Below are positions 1 through 6,810 of a DNA stretch of 64,000 nt, piece by piece (position 1 is the stretch's first letter; each line of letters begins with the position of its first letter). Made by a program: the position numbers and the translations under genes. The notes under the pieces were generated by a model. It saw only the letters and a program-made list of their open reading frames with translations. It did no database searches and was not told where the DNA came from. The DNA is from Microbacterium karelineae. Lineage in GTDB: Bacteria; Actinomycetota; Actinomycetes; Actinomycetales; Microbacteriaceae. The DNA is taken from assembly GCF_009745985.1 (NCBI RefSeq), contig NZ_WFIX01000190.1:667186-731185 (forward strand), given 5' to 3'.

Positions 1-107
1 TCGAGGACTGGGCGCGCGACACCGCGGCGAAGCACGGTTTCAGCGAGGCGGAGCACGTCGTCGACATCTTCGGCCTCTGCGCCGAGTGCGCGGCGAAGCA
101 GACCTGA
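1..107 (+). CDS. C-terminal end of a Fur-family (probably Zur-type) metalloregulator, partial
   Basis: Only the last 34 codons are present (frame begins at base 3, TGA at 105-107). The tail contains HVVDIFGLCAECAAKQT, in which a CxxC pair follows a hydrophobic strand. That is how Fur/Zur/PerR proteins end, with the pair holding the structural zinc. The gene starts outside the window, so the DNA-binding domain cannot be seen. The next genes are a UPF0718 permease, its usual partner and three ribosomal proteins without zinc ligands, a setting that favours a zinc regulator (Zur). This is inference from a fragment; another Fur paralogue is possible. Confidence 0.6.
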   Translation, partial: EDWARDTAAKHGFSEAEHVVDIFGLCAECAAKQT

Positions 108-114
108 TCCGCAC

Positions 115-1179
115 ATGACACAGCACCTGCGCCCGTCTCACCAGCACAACGCAGTCGATTCGGGCAGGTCAGCCCGGACACGCCGCTCCGGACGATCCAC
201 GCGCAGCGTATTGACTGCGTTGTGTTGTGGGGTGGCGGTCGTCGCGGCCGTGTTCGCGGCCGATGCCCTGATCCCGCAGCTGTTCGCGGATCCGCTCCCG
301 ACGCGTGCGCAGGACGGCCTGACGCTCGCGCTCAGCGTCCTCATCGAGTCGATGCCGTTCGTCGCGCTCGGCGTGATCCTGTCGATCGTCATCCAGGTGT
401 GGGTGCCGGCCGAGGTCGTGCACCGCGTGCTCCCGAAGCGCGCGTGGGCGCGCCGTATGGTGCTCGCGGCGCTCGGCATGCTCATCCCCGTATGCGAGTG
501 CGGCAATGTGCCGTTCGCGCGCGGCCTCATGATGCGCGGGCTCACGCCGGCGGACACCCTCGCGTTCCTCGTCGCGGCGCCCATCGTGAACCCCATCGTC
601 ATCATCACGACGCACCAGGCGTTCGGCTGGTCGAACGGGATCCTCGTCGCGCGCATCCTCGGCGGATACGGGATCGCGCTGCTGATCGGCTGGCTGTTCA
701 GCCGCCATCCGGATCCGCAGAGCATGCTCACCGAGCGATTCCGCATGACGTGCGAGGAGGCGGCCGATGCACAGGGCGATCGCCTGACGCGCAGCCTCGC
801 TCAGCTGGTCGTCGAGCTGCGCGCCGTCATGCCGGCGCTCGTCATCGGATCCGCGATCGCCGGCGCCGTGCAGGTGCTGATCCCGCGCACGGCGCTCGTC
901 GCGATCGGGTCGAACCCCGTGCTGTCGATCGTCGCGATGATGCTGCTCGCCGTCACGGTCGCGATCTGCTCGAACGTCGACAGCTTCTTCGCCCTGTCGT
1001 TCGCGTCGACGTTCACGACGGGATCTCTCGTCGCCTTCCTCATCGTCGGCCCCATCGTCGACGTGAAGATGATCGCGCTGCTGCGCACGACGTTCTCCAC
1101 CCGCGCGATCGTCGGCGTCGTCGCCGTCGTGGTGCTCGCCGCGTTCGCGCTTGGGACGGTGATGAACCTTGTTGCCTGA
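115..1179 (+). CDS. UPF0718/DUF318-type permease, putative metal-linked membrane protein
   Basis: Polytopic membrane protein of 354 residues with about eight hydrophobic segments. The hallmark CECGNVP motif lies in the first conserved half (about residues 126-132). A second, degenerate half carries CSNVDSFF. Families of this type (PF03773, B. subtilis YcgR) are predicted permeases; the substrate is unknown. It starts 8 bases after the Fur-like gene and overlaps the next gene by 11 bases, so all three are probably one operon. The N-terminus is odd: codons 10-39 run through a palindromic repeat (142-230) whose right arm encodes part of the first membrane segment. A TTG at 211 is an alternative start. 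Confidence 0.75.
   Translation: MTQHLRPSHQHNAVDSGRSARTRRSGRSTRSVLTALCCGVAVVAAVFAADALIPQLFADPLPTRAQDGLTLALSVLIESMPFVALGVILSIVIQVWVPAEVVHRVLPKRAWARRMVLAALGMLIPVCECGNVPFARGLMMRGLTPADTLAFLVAAPIVNPIVIITTHQAFGWSNGILVARILGGYGIALLIGWLFSRHPDPQSMLTERFRMTCEEAADAQGDRLTRSLAQLVVELRAVMPALVIGSAIAGAVQVLIPRTALVAIGSNPVLSIVAMMLLAVTVAICSNVDSFFALSFASTFTTGSLVAFLIVGPIVDVKMIALLRTTFSTRAIVGVVAVVVLAAFALGTVMNLVA
142..230. repeat. Palindromic repeat, copy 1 (lies in the 5' end of the permease gene)
   Basis: The left arm CAGCACAACGCAGTCGAT (142-159) and right arm ATTGACTGCGTTGTGTTG (210-227) are near-perfect inverted repeats separated by 50 bases. The interior holds its own small hairpin (CGGGC/GCCCG). The same arms occur at 24717-24801 and 37884-37970. 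The interior differs from those two copies, so this one is a more distant member. Unlike them it sits inside an open reading frame. Confidence 0.85.
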
Positions 1180-1912
1180 TGTGGGATCCCGCTGGCTGGG
1201 GGTGGGGATCGCGTCGGTGCTGTCGATCGTGACGATCGGGCTGACCGTCACCGATCGCCTGCAGCTGTACATCAACCCCGCACAGGCGTGGTTCGCGTGC
1301 GGGATGGCGGTGCTGCTCCTCATCGGCGCGGTCGCCTCGTTCGCGCTCCCGCTCGGATCCGAGCATCACGCGCACGGCCATGATCACGGTCCCGCGTCGC
1401 GCGCGAGCGCGGTCGGCATCGCGGCGACGGTCTCGGGTGGCGTCGTCGCGACGGCGGTCGCCCTGGCGGCGGTCGTGTTCCCGCCGGCGACGCTCTCCGC
1501 GGAGCTGGCGATGGAGCGCGACACGGGATCCGCGCCCCTGTTCGCGGGGGCGGACGACGTGCAGCTCGGCATCGTCGACACATCGAGCTTCGGCGTCGGC
1601 GACTGGTCGGCGACCTTCGCGACCGCGACGAGCCCCGAGCGCTACGCGGGCGAGCCGGTCACCCTCACGGGCTTCGTAGCGTCTGGCGACGGCGGATCCC
1701 TCAGCCTGAACCGCCTCGTCATCACGCACTGCGTCATCGACGCACAGCCGGCGTCGCTCCCCGTCGAGGCGGAGGGCGGGCCGGGTGATCTCGCGACGGG
1801 GGAGTGGGTCGAGCTGACGGGCGAGATCGTCGTCGACGACGCCGGCGCGCTCCGCATCGAGGCGGCGTCGATGGAGCGCATCCCGGAGCCCGAGGAGCCC
1901 TATGAGTACTAG
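1169..1912 (+). CDS. TIGR03943/YcgQ-like partner of the UPF0718 permease
   Basis: Membrane-plus-extracellular protein of 247 residues. There are two N-terminal hydrophobic segments, then a His-rich cytoplasmic stretch (HHAHGHDHG, about residues 66-74) that could bind metal, a third hydrophobic segment, and a C-terminal domain with a conserved TGFV..G...LNRLVITHCVIDA pattern. That domain arrangement and the position directly after a UPF0718 permease fit the TIGR03943 family, whose biochemistry is unknown. It overlaps the permease end by 11 bases and the next gene by 11 bases, which suggests translational coupling. The role in metal homeostasis is inferred from context. Confidence 0.75.
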   Translation: MLPDVGSRWLGVGIASVLSIVTIGLTVTDRLQLYINPAQAWFACGMAVLLLIGAVASFALPLGSEHHAHGHDHGPASRASAVGIAATVSGGVVATAVALAAVVFPPATLSAELAMERDTGSAPLFAGADDVQLGIVDTSSFGVGDWSATFATATSPERYAGEPVTLTGFVASGDGGSLSLNRLVITHCVIDAQPASLPVEAEGGPGDLATGEWVELTGEIVVDDAGALRIEAASMERIPEPEEPYEY

Positions 1913-3344
1913 GGCGTCGCGCCGCAGGGCGCGCGGGCGCGGGCGGTTCCTCGCCGCGTTCGCCGTGGTGCTCGGCGCCTTCGCGGTCGTGGGCGCGACT
2001 GCGGCGGGCGTCAGCCTGACGCAGGGCCCGCGGGCGACGGAGATCCAGGTGGATCCGGCGGCGGCGACGCGCGAATCAGGCAGCCGGGTCATCTTCACGG
2101 CGAACCAGGCCCTCGGCGCCATCGATCCCGCGCAGGTCACGGTCGAGCCCGCGACCGACTTCACCGTCGACGCGGCGGGCCGCACGGTCGGCGTGCGATT
2201 CCCGACCGCGCTCGACGCGGGCGTGACGTACTCCGTGCGCGTCGAGGGCGCGACGGGCATCGGCGGCGGCCCGTCGTCGACCCTCGAGACGACGTTCACG
2301 ACGCCGCCGGCCGAGGTCTTCTCGCTGCAGCGCGACGCGTCGGGAGCCGACACGATCGTGCGCTCGACGGTCGGCGGTGATGCCGTGCCCGAGCCGGTCC
2401 TCGAGGCCGAGCAGATCGACGACTTCCGCGCGACGAGCAGGTACCTCGTCGCGACGATCGTGCAGGACGACGGGATGCACGTCGTGGCGCTGGACCTGGA
2501 GTCGCGGACCGATGAGGGCGCGACGCCGTACCGCATGGAGGAGATCCGGCTGCCCGGCGCGGGCGTCGTCATGGGACTGCAGGTGTCGGAGCGCGGCCAG
2601 CTGTTCGGCTTCACCTTCACCGACCGACACCTCTCTGCCGAGGGCGGGCGCGAGAACGTGCTGTTCACGGGATCCCTGCGCGATGCGTTCGGGGACGGTG
2701 CGGAGGTGGATCCCGTCGTCGTCGGCGGCGAGGAGCCGAGCATCGACCGATGGCGCTTCGTCCCCGAGACCTCTTCGCTGCTGCTGAACGACTTCGCGGG
2801 CGATCTCACGCTGGTCGATCGCACGACCACGGACGGCGAGGTGTCGTCGTTCGGGACGGCGCTCGGGATCGAGGGCGTCGCGCGGTCGACGTACACCGCG
2901 CTGATCGACCGCGCCGATGAGGGCTTCGTCGAGCTCGATCTCGCGTCCGGCGAGCAGGAGCCCATCTCCGACGTCGACCTCGGCGGTGAGACGCTGCTGA
3001 ATCACATGATCCCGCTGGCGGACGGCGGGACGCTGCGGGCGTATTCGGAGATCGTCGACGGCCTGCCCGCCGACGCGCGCGTCGTCGTCGTCGACGCGGA
3101 CGGCGAGGTGCGCGACGTCGCCACGGTCGCGCAGGGCGACGCCCTCGAGCAGGTGTGCGCCTCGCCGAGCGCGCAGTACGCCGCCGTCGCCGTCGCGCCG
3201 GATCTCATCGGGAATCCGTACGACGGCGGGCTGCAGCCGCTTCCGCAGAACGTCGAGACACGGATATACGACATGGATTCCGGCGATAGGATCGATGTCA
3301 TCGAGGGTTTCGATCTCAGCTGGTGCGAGGTCGGTCCCTGGTGA
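1902..3344 (+). CDS. Membrane-anchored or secreted protein with Ig-like and propeller-like repeats
   Basis: 480 residues. An Arg-rich N-terminus is followed by one hydrophobic segment (about 16-40) that could be a signal anchor. Next comes an Ig-like region of about 90 residues (ATEIQVDP... to TTFTTPP), as in SbsA-type Ig-like domains. The rest has repeated short beta-strand blocks suggestive of a beta-propeller. A late Cys pair (VCASPSAQ... and SWCEVGPW) may form a disulfide. I do not recognise a catalytic motif. It overlaps the preceding gene by 11 bases and is probably the last gene of the operon. Function unknown. Confidence 0.7.
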   Translation: MSTRASRRRARGRGRFLAAFAVVLGAFAVVGATAAGVSLTQGPRATEIQVDPAAATRESGSRVIFTANQALGAIDPAQVTVEPATDFTVDAAGRTVGVRFPTALDAGVTYSVRVEGATGIGGGPSSTLETTFTTPPAEVFSLQRDASGADTIVRSTVGGDAVPEPVLEAEQIDDFRATSRYLVATIVQDDGMHVVALDLESRTDEGATPYRMEEIRLPGAGVVMGLQVSERGQLFGFTFTDRHLSAEGGRENVLFTGSLRDAFGDGAEVDPVVVGGEEPSIDRWRFVPETSSLLLNDFAGDLTLVDRTTTDGEVSSFGTALGIEGVARSTYTALIDRADEGFVELDLASGEQEPISDVDLGGETLLNHMIPLADGGTLRAYSEIVDGLPADARVVVVDADGEVRDVATVAQGDALEQVCASPSAQYAAVAVAPDLIGNPYDGGLQPLPQNVETRIYDMDSGDRIDVIEGFDLSWCEVGPW

Positions 3345-3426
3345 CGGTGCCGCGCGAGAGGGCACGTCGGGCGGTGCCCGGAGAGGTGACGGATTCTGCT
3401 TTCGCGACAGGTCGCACAGATTTTAC

Positions 3427-3456
3427 TTGTCGTGCCGATCGGTATGTTGCTAGGGT
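3427..3456 (+). promoter_or_regulatory. Candidate promoter of the 24-residue peptide gene
   Basis: TTGTCG (3427-3432), an 18-base spacer and TAGGGT (3451-3456) resemble a sigma-A-type promoter. It would give a leader of about 40 bases ending in the GAAAGGGAA ribosome-binding region before ATG 3505. Inferred from sequence only. Confidence 0.4.
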
Positions 3457-3504
3457 CGCGTGCAGGCGGCGGGAACGGCTCGCCGTCGAGTGAAAGGGAA
3501 GCAC

Positions 3505-3579
3505 ATGGACCTGATCGGCACCATCATCGACCTCATCACCGGCCTCCTCGGTGGGCTGCTTGGCGGCCTCCCCGTCTGA
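3505..3579 (+). CDS. Very short hydrophobic peptide (24 residues)
   Basis: The peptide begins MDLIGTIIDL and ends GGLLGGLPV. It is made almost wholly of Leu, Ile, Gly and Thr with two Asp near the front, and would form one amphipathic or membrane-inserting helix. A purine-rich ribosome-binding stretch (GAAAGGGAAG) lies 5-10 bases before the ATG, a plausible promoter lies upstream, and a 17-bp perfect hairpin begins 7 bases after the stop. This packaging supports a real gene despite its size. No homologue is recognised. It could be a phenol-soluble-modulin-like, holin-like or toxin-type peptide, or a leaderless bacteriocin; none of these is demonstrated. Confidence 0.6.
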   Translation: MDLIGTIIDLITGLLGGLLGGLPV

Positions 3580-3586
3580 GGGCTCA

Positions 3587-3624
3587 CGTGAAGGGGGAGG
3601 CGCGATGGCGCCTCCCCCTTCACG
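3587..3624. terminator. Strong hairpin terminator after the small peptide gene
   Basis: A perfect 17-bp inverted repeat (CGTGAAGGGGGAGGCGC and its complement) surrounds a GATG loop. There is no U-tract, as is usual for high-GC actinobacterial terminators. Confidence 0.8.
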
Positions 3625-3915
3625 CATGCGCGGCGCGTTCTCCGGGGGTCTCAGCGTCCTCGTCGGTGTGCCGGATGCCCCGGCTGGGGTGCGACCGCGG
3701 TCGTCTGTGCTGTGAACGTGCGCGTCAGGGCCTGTGCGTCCACTGGGCGCGAGAGATGTGGGTGTGGTATCGTTGATCTTTGTCTGCGCACGCTCCTGTG
3801 CGCAGTTCGTGCGTTTCCCTCTCGAACACAGCCCGGCGACGGGCGGGCGGGGAGCGTGCAGGCAAGAGATCTTGGGTGGCCCGTTCTGGGCCACGGTATC
3901 GAAGGAGAGTGAACT
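3625..3915 (+). promoter_or_regulatory. Upstream region and structured leader of the rpmB-rpmG-rpsN operon
   Basis: No convincing gene is present here. Two clean hairpins stand before rpmB: CTGCGCAC/GTGCGCAG (3784-3805) and GTGGCCC/GGGCCAC (3876-3894). The second ends 7 bases before the AAGGAG ribosome-binding site (3902-3907). A -10-like TATCGT lies near 3768. If transcription starts there, the leader is about 140 bases long and contains both hairpins, a layout suited to ribosomal-protein autoregulation. I could not find an AT-rich Zur-type palindrome. Confidence 0.4.
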
Positions 3916-4152
3916 ATGGCTGCTGTGTGCCAGGTGACGGGAACCACCCCCGGTTTCGGTCACAACGTCTCGCACTCGCACCGTCGCACGAAGCGCCGGT
4001 TCGACCCGAACGTGCAGAAGAAGACGTACTTCGTCCCCTCGCTGGGACGCAAGATCACGCTGAACGTCTCGGCTAAGGGCATCAAGGTCATCGATGTCCG
4101 CGGCATCGAGTCGGTCGTGAAGGACCTCATCGCGAAGGGTGTGAAGCTCTGA
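3916..4152 (+). CDS. rpmB: 50S ribosomal protein L28, zinc-free form
   Basis: 78 residues, the full length of bacterial L28, with the typical start ([21 protein letters not shown]) and the C-terminal [11 protein letters not shown] block. It is a large-subunit protein. Only one Cys (residue 5) remains, so the paired CxxC zinc ligands of the zinc-binding form are absent. The ribosome-binding site AAGGAG is good. The stop overlaps the rpmG start by one base. Co-location with zinc-free L33 and S14 resembles the Zur-controlled paralogue operons of mycobacteria and Streptomyces. In many Microbacteriaceae, however, this may be the only copy. Confidence 0.95.
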   Translation: MAAVCQVTGTTPGFGHNVSHSHRRTKRRFDPNVQKKTYFVPSLGRKITLNVSAKGIKVIDVRGIESVVKDLIAKGVKL

Positions 4153-4322
4153 TGGCGAAGAAGAGCCAGGACGTTCGTCCGATCATCAAGCTGCGCTCGA
4201 CGGCGGGCACGGGGTTCACCTACGTGACCAAGAAGAACCGCCGCAACAACCCCGACCGCCTCGTGCTGAAGAAGTACGACCCCGTGGTCCGCAAGCACGT
4301 CGACTTCCGCGAGGAGCGTTAA
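4152..4322 (+). CDS. rpmG: 50S ribosomal protein L33, zinc-free form
   Basis: 56 residues: [19 protein letters not shown], then [20 protein letters not shown]. This is L33 along its whole length. The four Cys of the zinc-ribbon form are all missing, so it belongs to the zinc-independent type. Its ATG shares one base with the rpmB stop (A 4152), giving tight translational coupling, and rpsN follows two bases after its stop. The gene is small but unmistakable. Confidence 0.95.
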   Translation: MAKKSQDVRPIIKLRSTAGTGFTYVTKKNRRNNPDRLVLKKYDPVVRKHVDFREER

Positions 4323-4324
4323 GC

Positions 4325-4630
4325 ATGGCCAAGAAGAGCAAGATCGCGCGCAACGAGCAGCGCAAGGTGATCGTGGATCGCTACGCCGAGAAGCGTCGCG
4401 AGCTGAAGAAGACCCTGGTCGACGCGAACGCGAGCGACGAGGCGCGCGAGGCCGCTCGCGTCGGGCTGCAGAAGCTGCCCCGCAACGCGTCGCCCGTCCG
4501 CGTCCGTTCGCGCGACGTCATCGACGGTCGCCCCCGTGGCGTCCTGACCAAGTTCGGTCTGTCGCGTGTCCGCTTCCGCGACATGGCGCACCGTGGCGAG
4601 CTGCCCGGCATCACGAAGTCCTCGTGGTGA
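4325..4630 (+). CDS. rpsN: 30S ribosomal protein S14, zinc-free form
   Basis: 101 residues, the long zinc-independent S14 type (the zinc-binding form is about 61 residues with CxxC motifs). The features are the N-terminal [14 protein letters not shown], the internal [14 protein letters not shown], and the C-terminal [18 protein letters not shown], the S14 signature near the 16S rRNA contact. It is the last gene of the three-gene ribosomal operon and is followed by a clear terminator. Confidence 0.95.
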   Translation: MAKKSKIARNEQRKVIVDRYAEKRRELKKTLVDANASDEAREAARVGLQKLPRNASPVRVRSRDVIDGRPRGVLTKFGLSRVRFRDMAHRGELPGITKSSW

Positions 4631-4652
4631 TCTGACGGCACCTGCCTGAACG

Positions 4653-4685
4653 AAAGGCGGATCGGCTTCGGCCGGTCCGCCTTTT
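4653..4685 (+). terminator. Rho-independent terminator of the ribosomal operon
   Basis: An inverted repeat (AAGGCGGATCGGC / GCCGGTCCGCCTT, one mismatch) encloses a TTCG tetraloop and ends in TTTT. It lies 23 bases after the rpsN stop. Confidence 0.9.
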
Positions 4686-4720
4686 CGTGTGTCCGTGACC
4701 ACTTCCCTACGTGCATAGAC

Positions 4721-4734
4721 CCTATGGATATAGG
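4721..4734. promoter_or_regulatory. Small palindrome before the MFS gene
   Basis: CCTAT-GGAT-ATAGG is a perfect 5-bp-arm dyad in an AT-rich patch, 65 bases before the MFS start. It may be an operator or part of a promoter; no regulator gene is next to it. Confidence 0.3.
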
Positions 4735-4798
4735 TATATGATGACGGCGCACGCGACGACGCGGATCCAGAGCACGTACCGAAGAAGGCACCTCCTCT

Positions 4799-6151
4799 AT
4801 GTCACAGACTCAGACCACGACCACGAACCGCGATCTGCGCGGTCACCTCGAGCACGCACCCATGACGGCGTATCAGTGGGCGATCGTCGCGATCGCCGTC
4901 CTGCTCAACGCCAATGACGGATTCGACGTCGCGGCGATGTCGTTCGTCTCGCTCGGCGTCGAGACCGAGTTCGGCCTCACGGGCTCGGAACTCGGAACCG
5001 TCATCAGCGCGACGCTCATCGGCATGGCGATCGGGGCGTTCGCGATCGGTCGTCTGGCGGACATCGTCGGGCGCCGCTGGACGGTGGTCGGATCGGCCGT
5101 CGTCTCGACGGTCGGGATGTTCCTCGCCTCGTCGTCGGCCGACGTCGTCCAGCTCGGCGTCTGGCGTGTGCTCACGGGCCTCGGCGTCGGCGGGATCCTC
5201 GCGAGCATCACGGTGATCACGGCCGAGTACTCGAACCGACGCTGGCGCGGGTTCGCGATCGGCCTGTACACGGCCGGATACGGCGTGGGCGCCTTCCTCG
5301 GCGGCATCGCCGCCAACGGGCTGCAGGAGGGCTACGGCTGGCGCGCCGTGTTCCTCGTCGGCGCGAGCGTGAGCGTGCTGATCGTCATCGCCCTCGCGCT
5401 CATCGTGCCCGAATCGGTGCAGTTCCTCGTCGCGCGGCGCCCCGCGTATGCGGACCGGGCTCTGCGGGGGATCGCGAAGCGGGTCGGCTTCGATCCGGAA
5501 CGCGCCTCCCTTGACGCGTCGGGCGGATCCGGGGCGCACGAGACGGGCGCCTCGCGCATCGGGGACCTCTTCCGGGGGCGGATGCTGCTCGTCACCGTCC
5601 TCATCTGGGCGGCGTTCTTCACTGTGATGTTCGGGTTCTACTTCGTCAACTCGTGGACGCCGCGCCTCATGGTCGAGGCGGGGATGACGGCCCAGCAGGG
5701 CGTGTACATCGGGATGGCTCTCGCGATCGGAGGCGCGGTGGGATCCGTGCTCTACGGCCTCGTCGCCGTGCGCGTCTCGCGGGAGCGGGCCCTCGTCGGC
5801 TTCCTCGTCCTCACCGCGATCGCGATCGTCGTGTTCGTGCTGTCGACCGCAGTGCTCACCGTCGCGTTCGTGCTGGGCGTCGTCACGGGGCTGCTCGTCA
5901 ACGGGTGCATCGCCGGTCTGTACTCGGTCGCGCCCGCCCGGTACGGCACGGCGACGCGCGCGACGGGCGTGGGGGCGGCGCTCGCCGTCGGGCGCGTGGG
6001 GGCGATCTTCGCCCCGATCGCCGGCGGTGCGCTGCTCGACCTGGGGTGGTCGACCTTCGCTCTCTACGCCTCGACGGCGGCGCTCCTCCTCGTCGGGGCG
6101 GTCGTCACGGTCGCCCTGGGGTGGATCCCCGGATCGGACGACGGCGACTGA
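4799..6151 (+). CDS. MFS transporter, aromatic-acid/H+ symporter-like
   Basis: 450 residues with 12 predicted membrane segments. The loop 2-3 signature GRLADIVGRRW of major facilitator proteins is present, as is an acidic residue in helix 1 (NANDGFDVAAMSF), a feature of the aromatic acid symporter (AAHS) subgroup. RWRGFAIGLYTAGYGVGAFLGG in helices 4-5 and an ES motif after helix 6 (VPESVQFL) also fit. Likely proton-driven uptake of a small organic acid. The gene stands alone, with a terminator upstream and a hairpin-free gap downstream, so no catabolic neighbour names the substrate. Confidence 0.75.
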   Translation: MSQTQTTTTNRDLRGHLEHAPMTAYQWAIVAIAVLLNANDGFDVAAMSFVSLGVETEFGLTGSELGTVISATLIGMAIGAFAIGRLADIVGRRWTVVGSAVVSTVGMFLASSSADVVQLGVWRVLTGLGVGGILASITVITAEYSNRRWRGFAIGLYTAGYGVGAFLGGIAANGLQEGYGWRAVFLVGASVSVLIVIALALIVPESVQFLVARRPAYADRALRGIAKRVGFDPERASLDASGGSGAHETGASRIGDLFRGRMLLVTVLIWAAFFTVMFGFYFVNSWTPRLMVEAGMTAQQGVYIGMALAIGGAVGSVLYGLVAVRVSRERALVGFLVLTAIAIVVFVLSTAVLTVAFVLGVVTGLLVNGCIAGLYSVAPARYGTATRATGVGAALAVGRVGAIFAPIAGGALLDLGWSTFALYASTAALLLVGAVVTVALGWIPGSDDGD

Positions 6152-6294
6152 CACGTCGCCCGCGCCTGCGCGCGCGGATCCGAAATATCGTCACATCCGT
6201 CACGACTGTCACGGATCGAGGGCGACACGCCGGGGCAATTCGCCCGCAGACCGCGGAAATACGCGGAAATCCGGGGCGAAGCGTTAGTTTTGTG

Positions 6295-6312
6295 CTCGGT
6301 CGCACGACCGAG
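6295..6312. promoter_or_regulatory. Dyad in the HU upstream region
   Basis: CTCGGTCG-CA-CGACCGAG is a perfect 8-bp inverted repeat, 64 bases before the HU start. It may be an operator or a leader hairpin. A short direct repeat, CGCGGAAAT, occurs twice just upstream (6252-6260 and 6262-6270). Confidence 0.35.
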
Positions 6313-6376
6313 CCGGGGGCTGGCGCTCTCGGTCCAACGATTCGTCACGGCGCCCCGGTGCCGATGGAGGAACACA

Positions 6377-6664
6377 ATGGCCGACAAGAACATCACCAAG
6401 ACCGAACTCGTCGCGAGCATCGCGAGCGCCACCGGTCAGAGCCAGGCCACCGTCTCGGGTGTCCTCGACTCGCTCTTCACGACGGTCTCCGAGGCCGTCG
6501 CCAAGGGCTCGAAGGTCTCGATCCCCGGCTGGCTCGCGTTCGAGCAGGTCGACACGGCCGCCCGCACGGGCCGCAACCCGCAGACCGGCGCCGAGATCAA
6601 GATCCCGGCCGGCAAGCGCGTCAAGGTGACCGCGGGCTCGAAGCTCAAGGCCGCCGTCAAGTAA
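6377..6664 (+). CDS. hup: HU-type nucleoid DNA-binding protein
   Basis: 95 residues covering the whole HU/IHF fold. The N-terminal helices (NITKTELVASIASATG) are followed by the arm region GRNPQTGAEIKIPAGKRVKV, which matches the HU signature that grips bent DNA. There is no Lys/Ala-rich tail, unlike mycobacterial HupB, so this is the plain short form. The start is fixed by GGAGG 6 bases before ATG; a longer frame back to 6290 has no support. Strong hairpin terminator follows. Confidence 0.95.
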   Translation: MADKNITKTELVASIASATGQSQATVSGVLDSLFTTVSEAVAKGSKVSIPGWLAFEQVDTAARTGRNPQTGAEIKIPAGKRVKVTAGSKLKAAVK

Positions 6665-6679
6665 GACGACGTCGTCTGA

Positions 6680-6721
6680 CGCCGCGGGCGCCCTCCCCCC
6701 CCGGGGAGGGCGCCCGCGGCG
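6680..6721. terminator. HU terminator
   Basis: A perfect 19-bp inverted repeat (6680-6698 with 6703-6721) surrounds a CCCC loop, 15 bases after the HU stop. No T-tract. Confidence 0.9.
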
Positions 6722-6810
6722 CGTGTGGCAGGGGCGCTTCGCAGCGCCTCCGCTCCCGTCGCTCGCGACGCCCGGGGGCGCGTTCAGCCGACCCGAATAG
6801 GATCGTCGGC

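Noticed and set aside
3505-3579. Leader peptide controlling rpmB
   Set aside because: A strong hairpin separates it from the operon, and it has no run of one regulatory amino acid codon; treated as an independent small gene.
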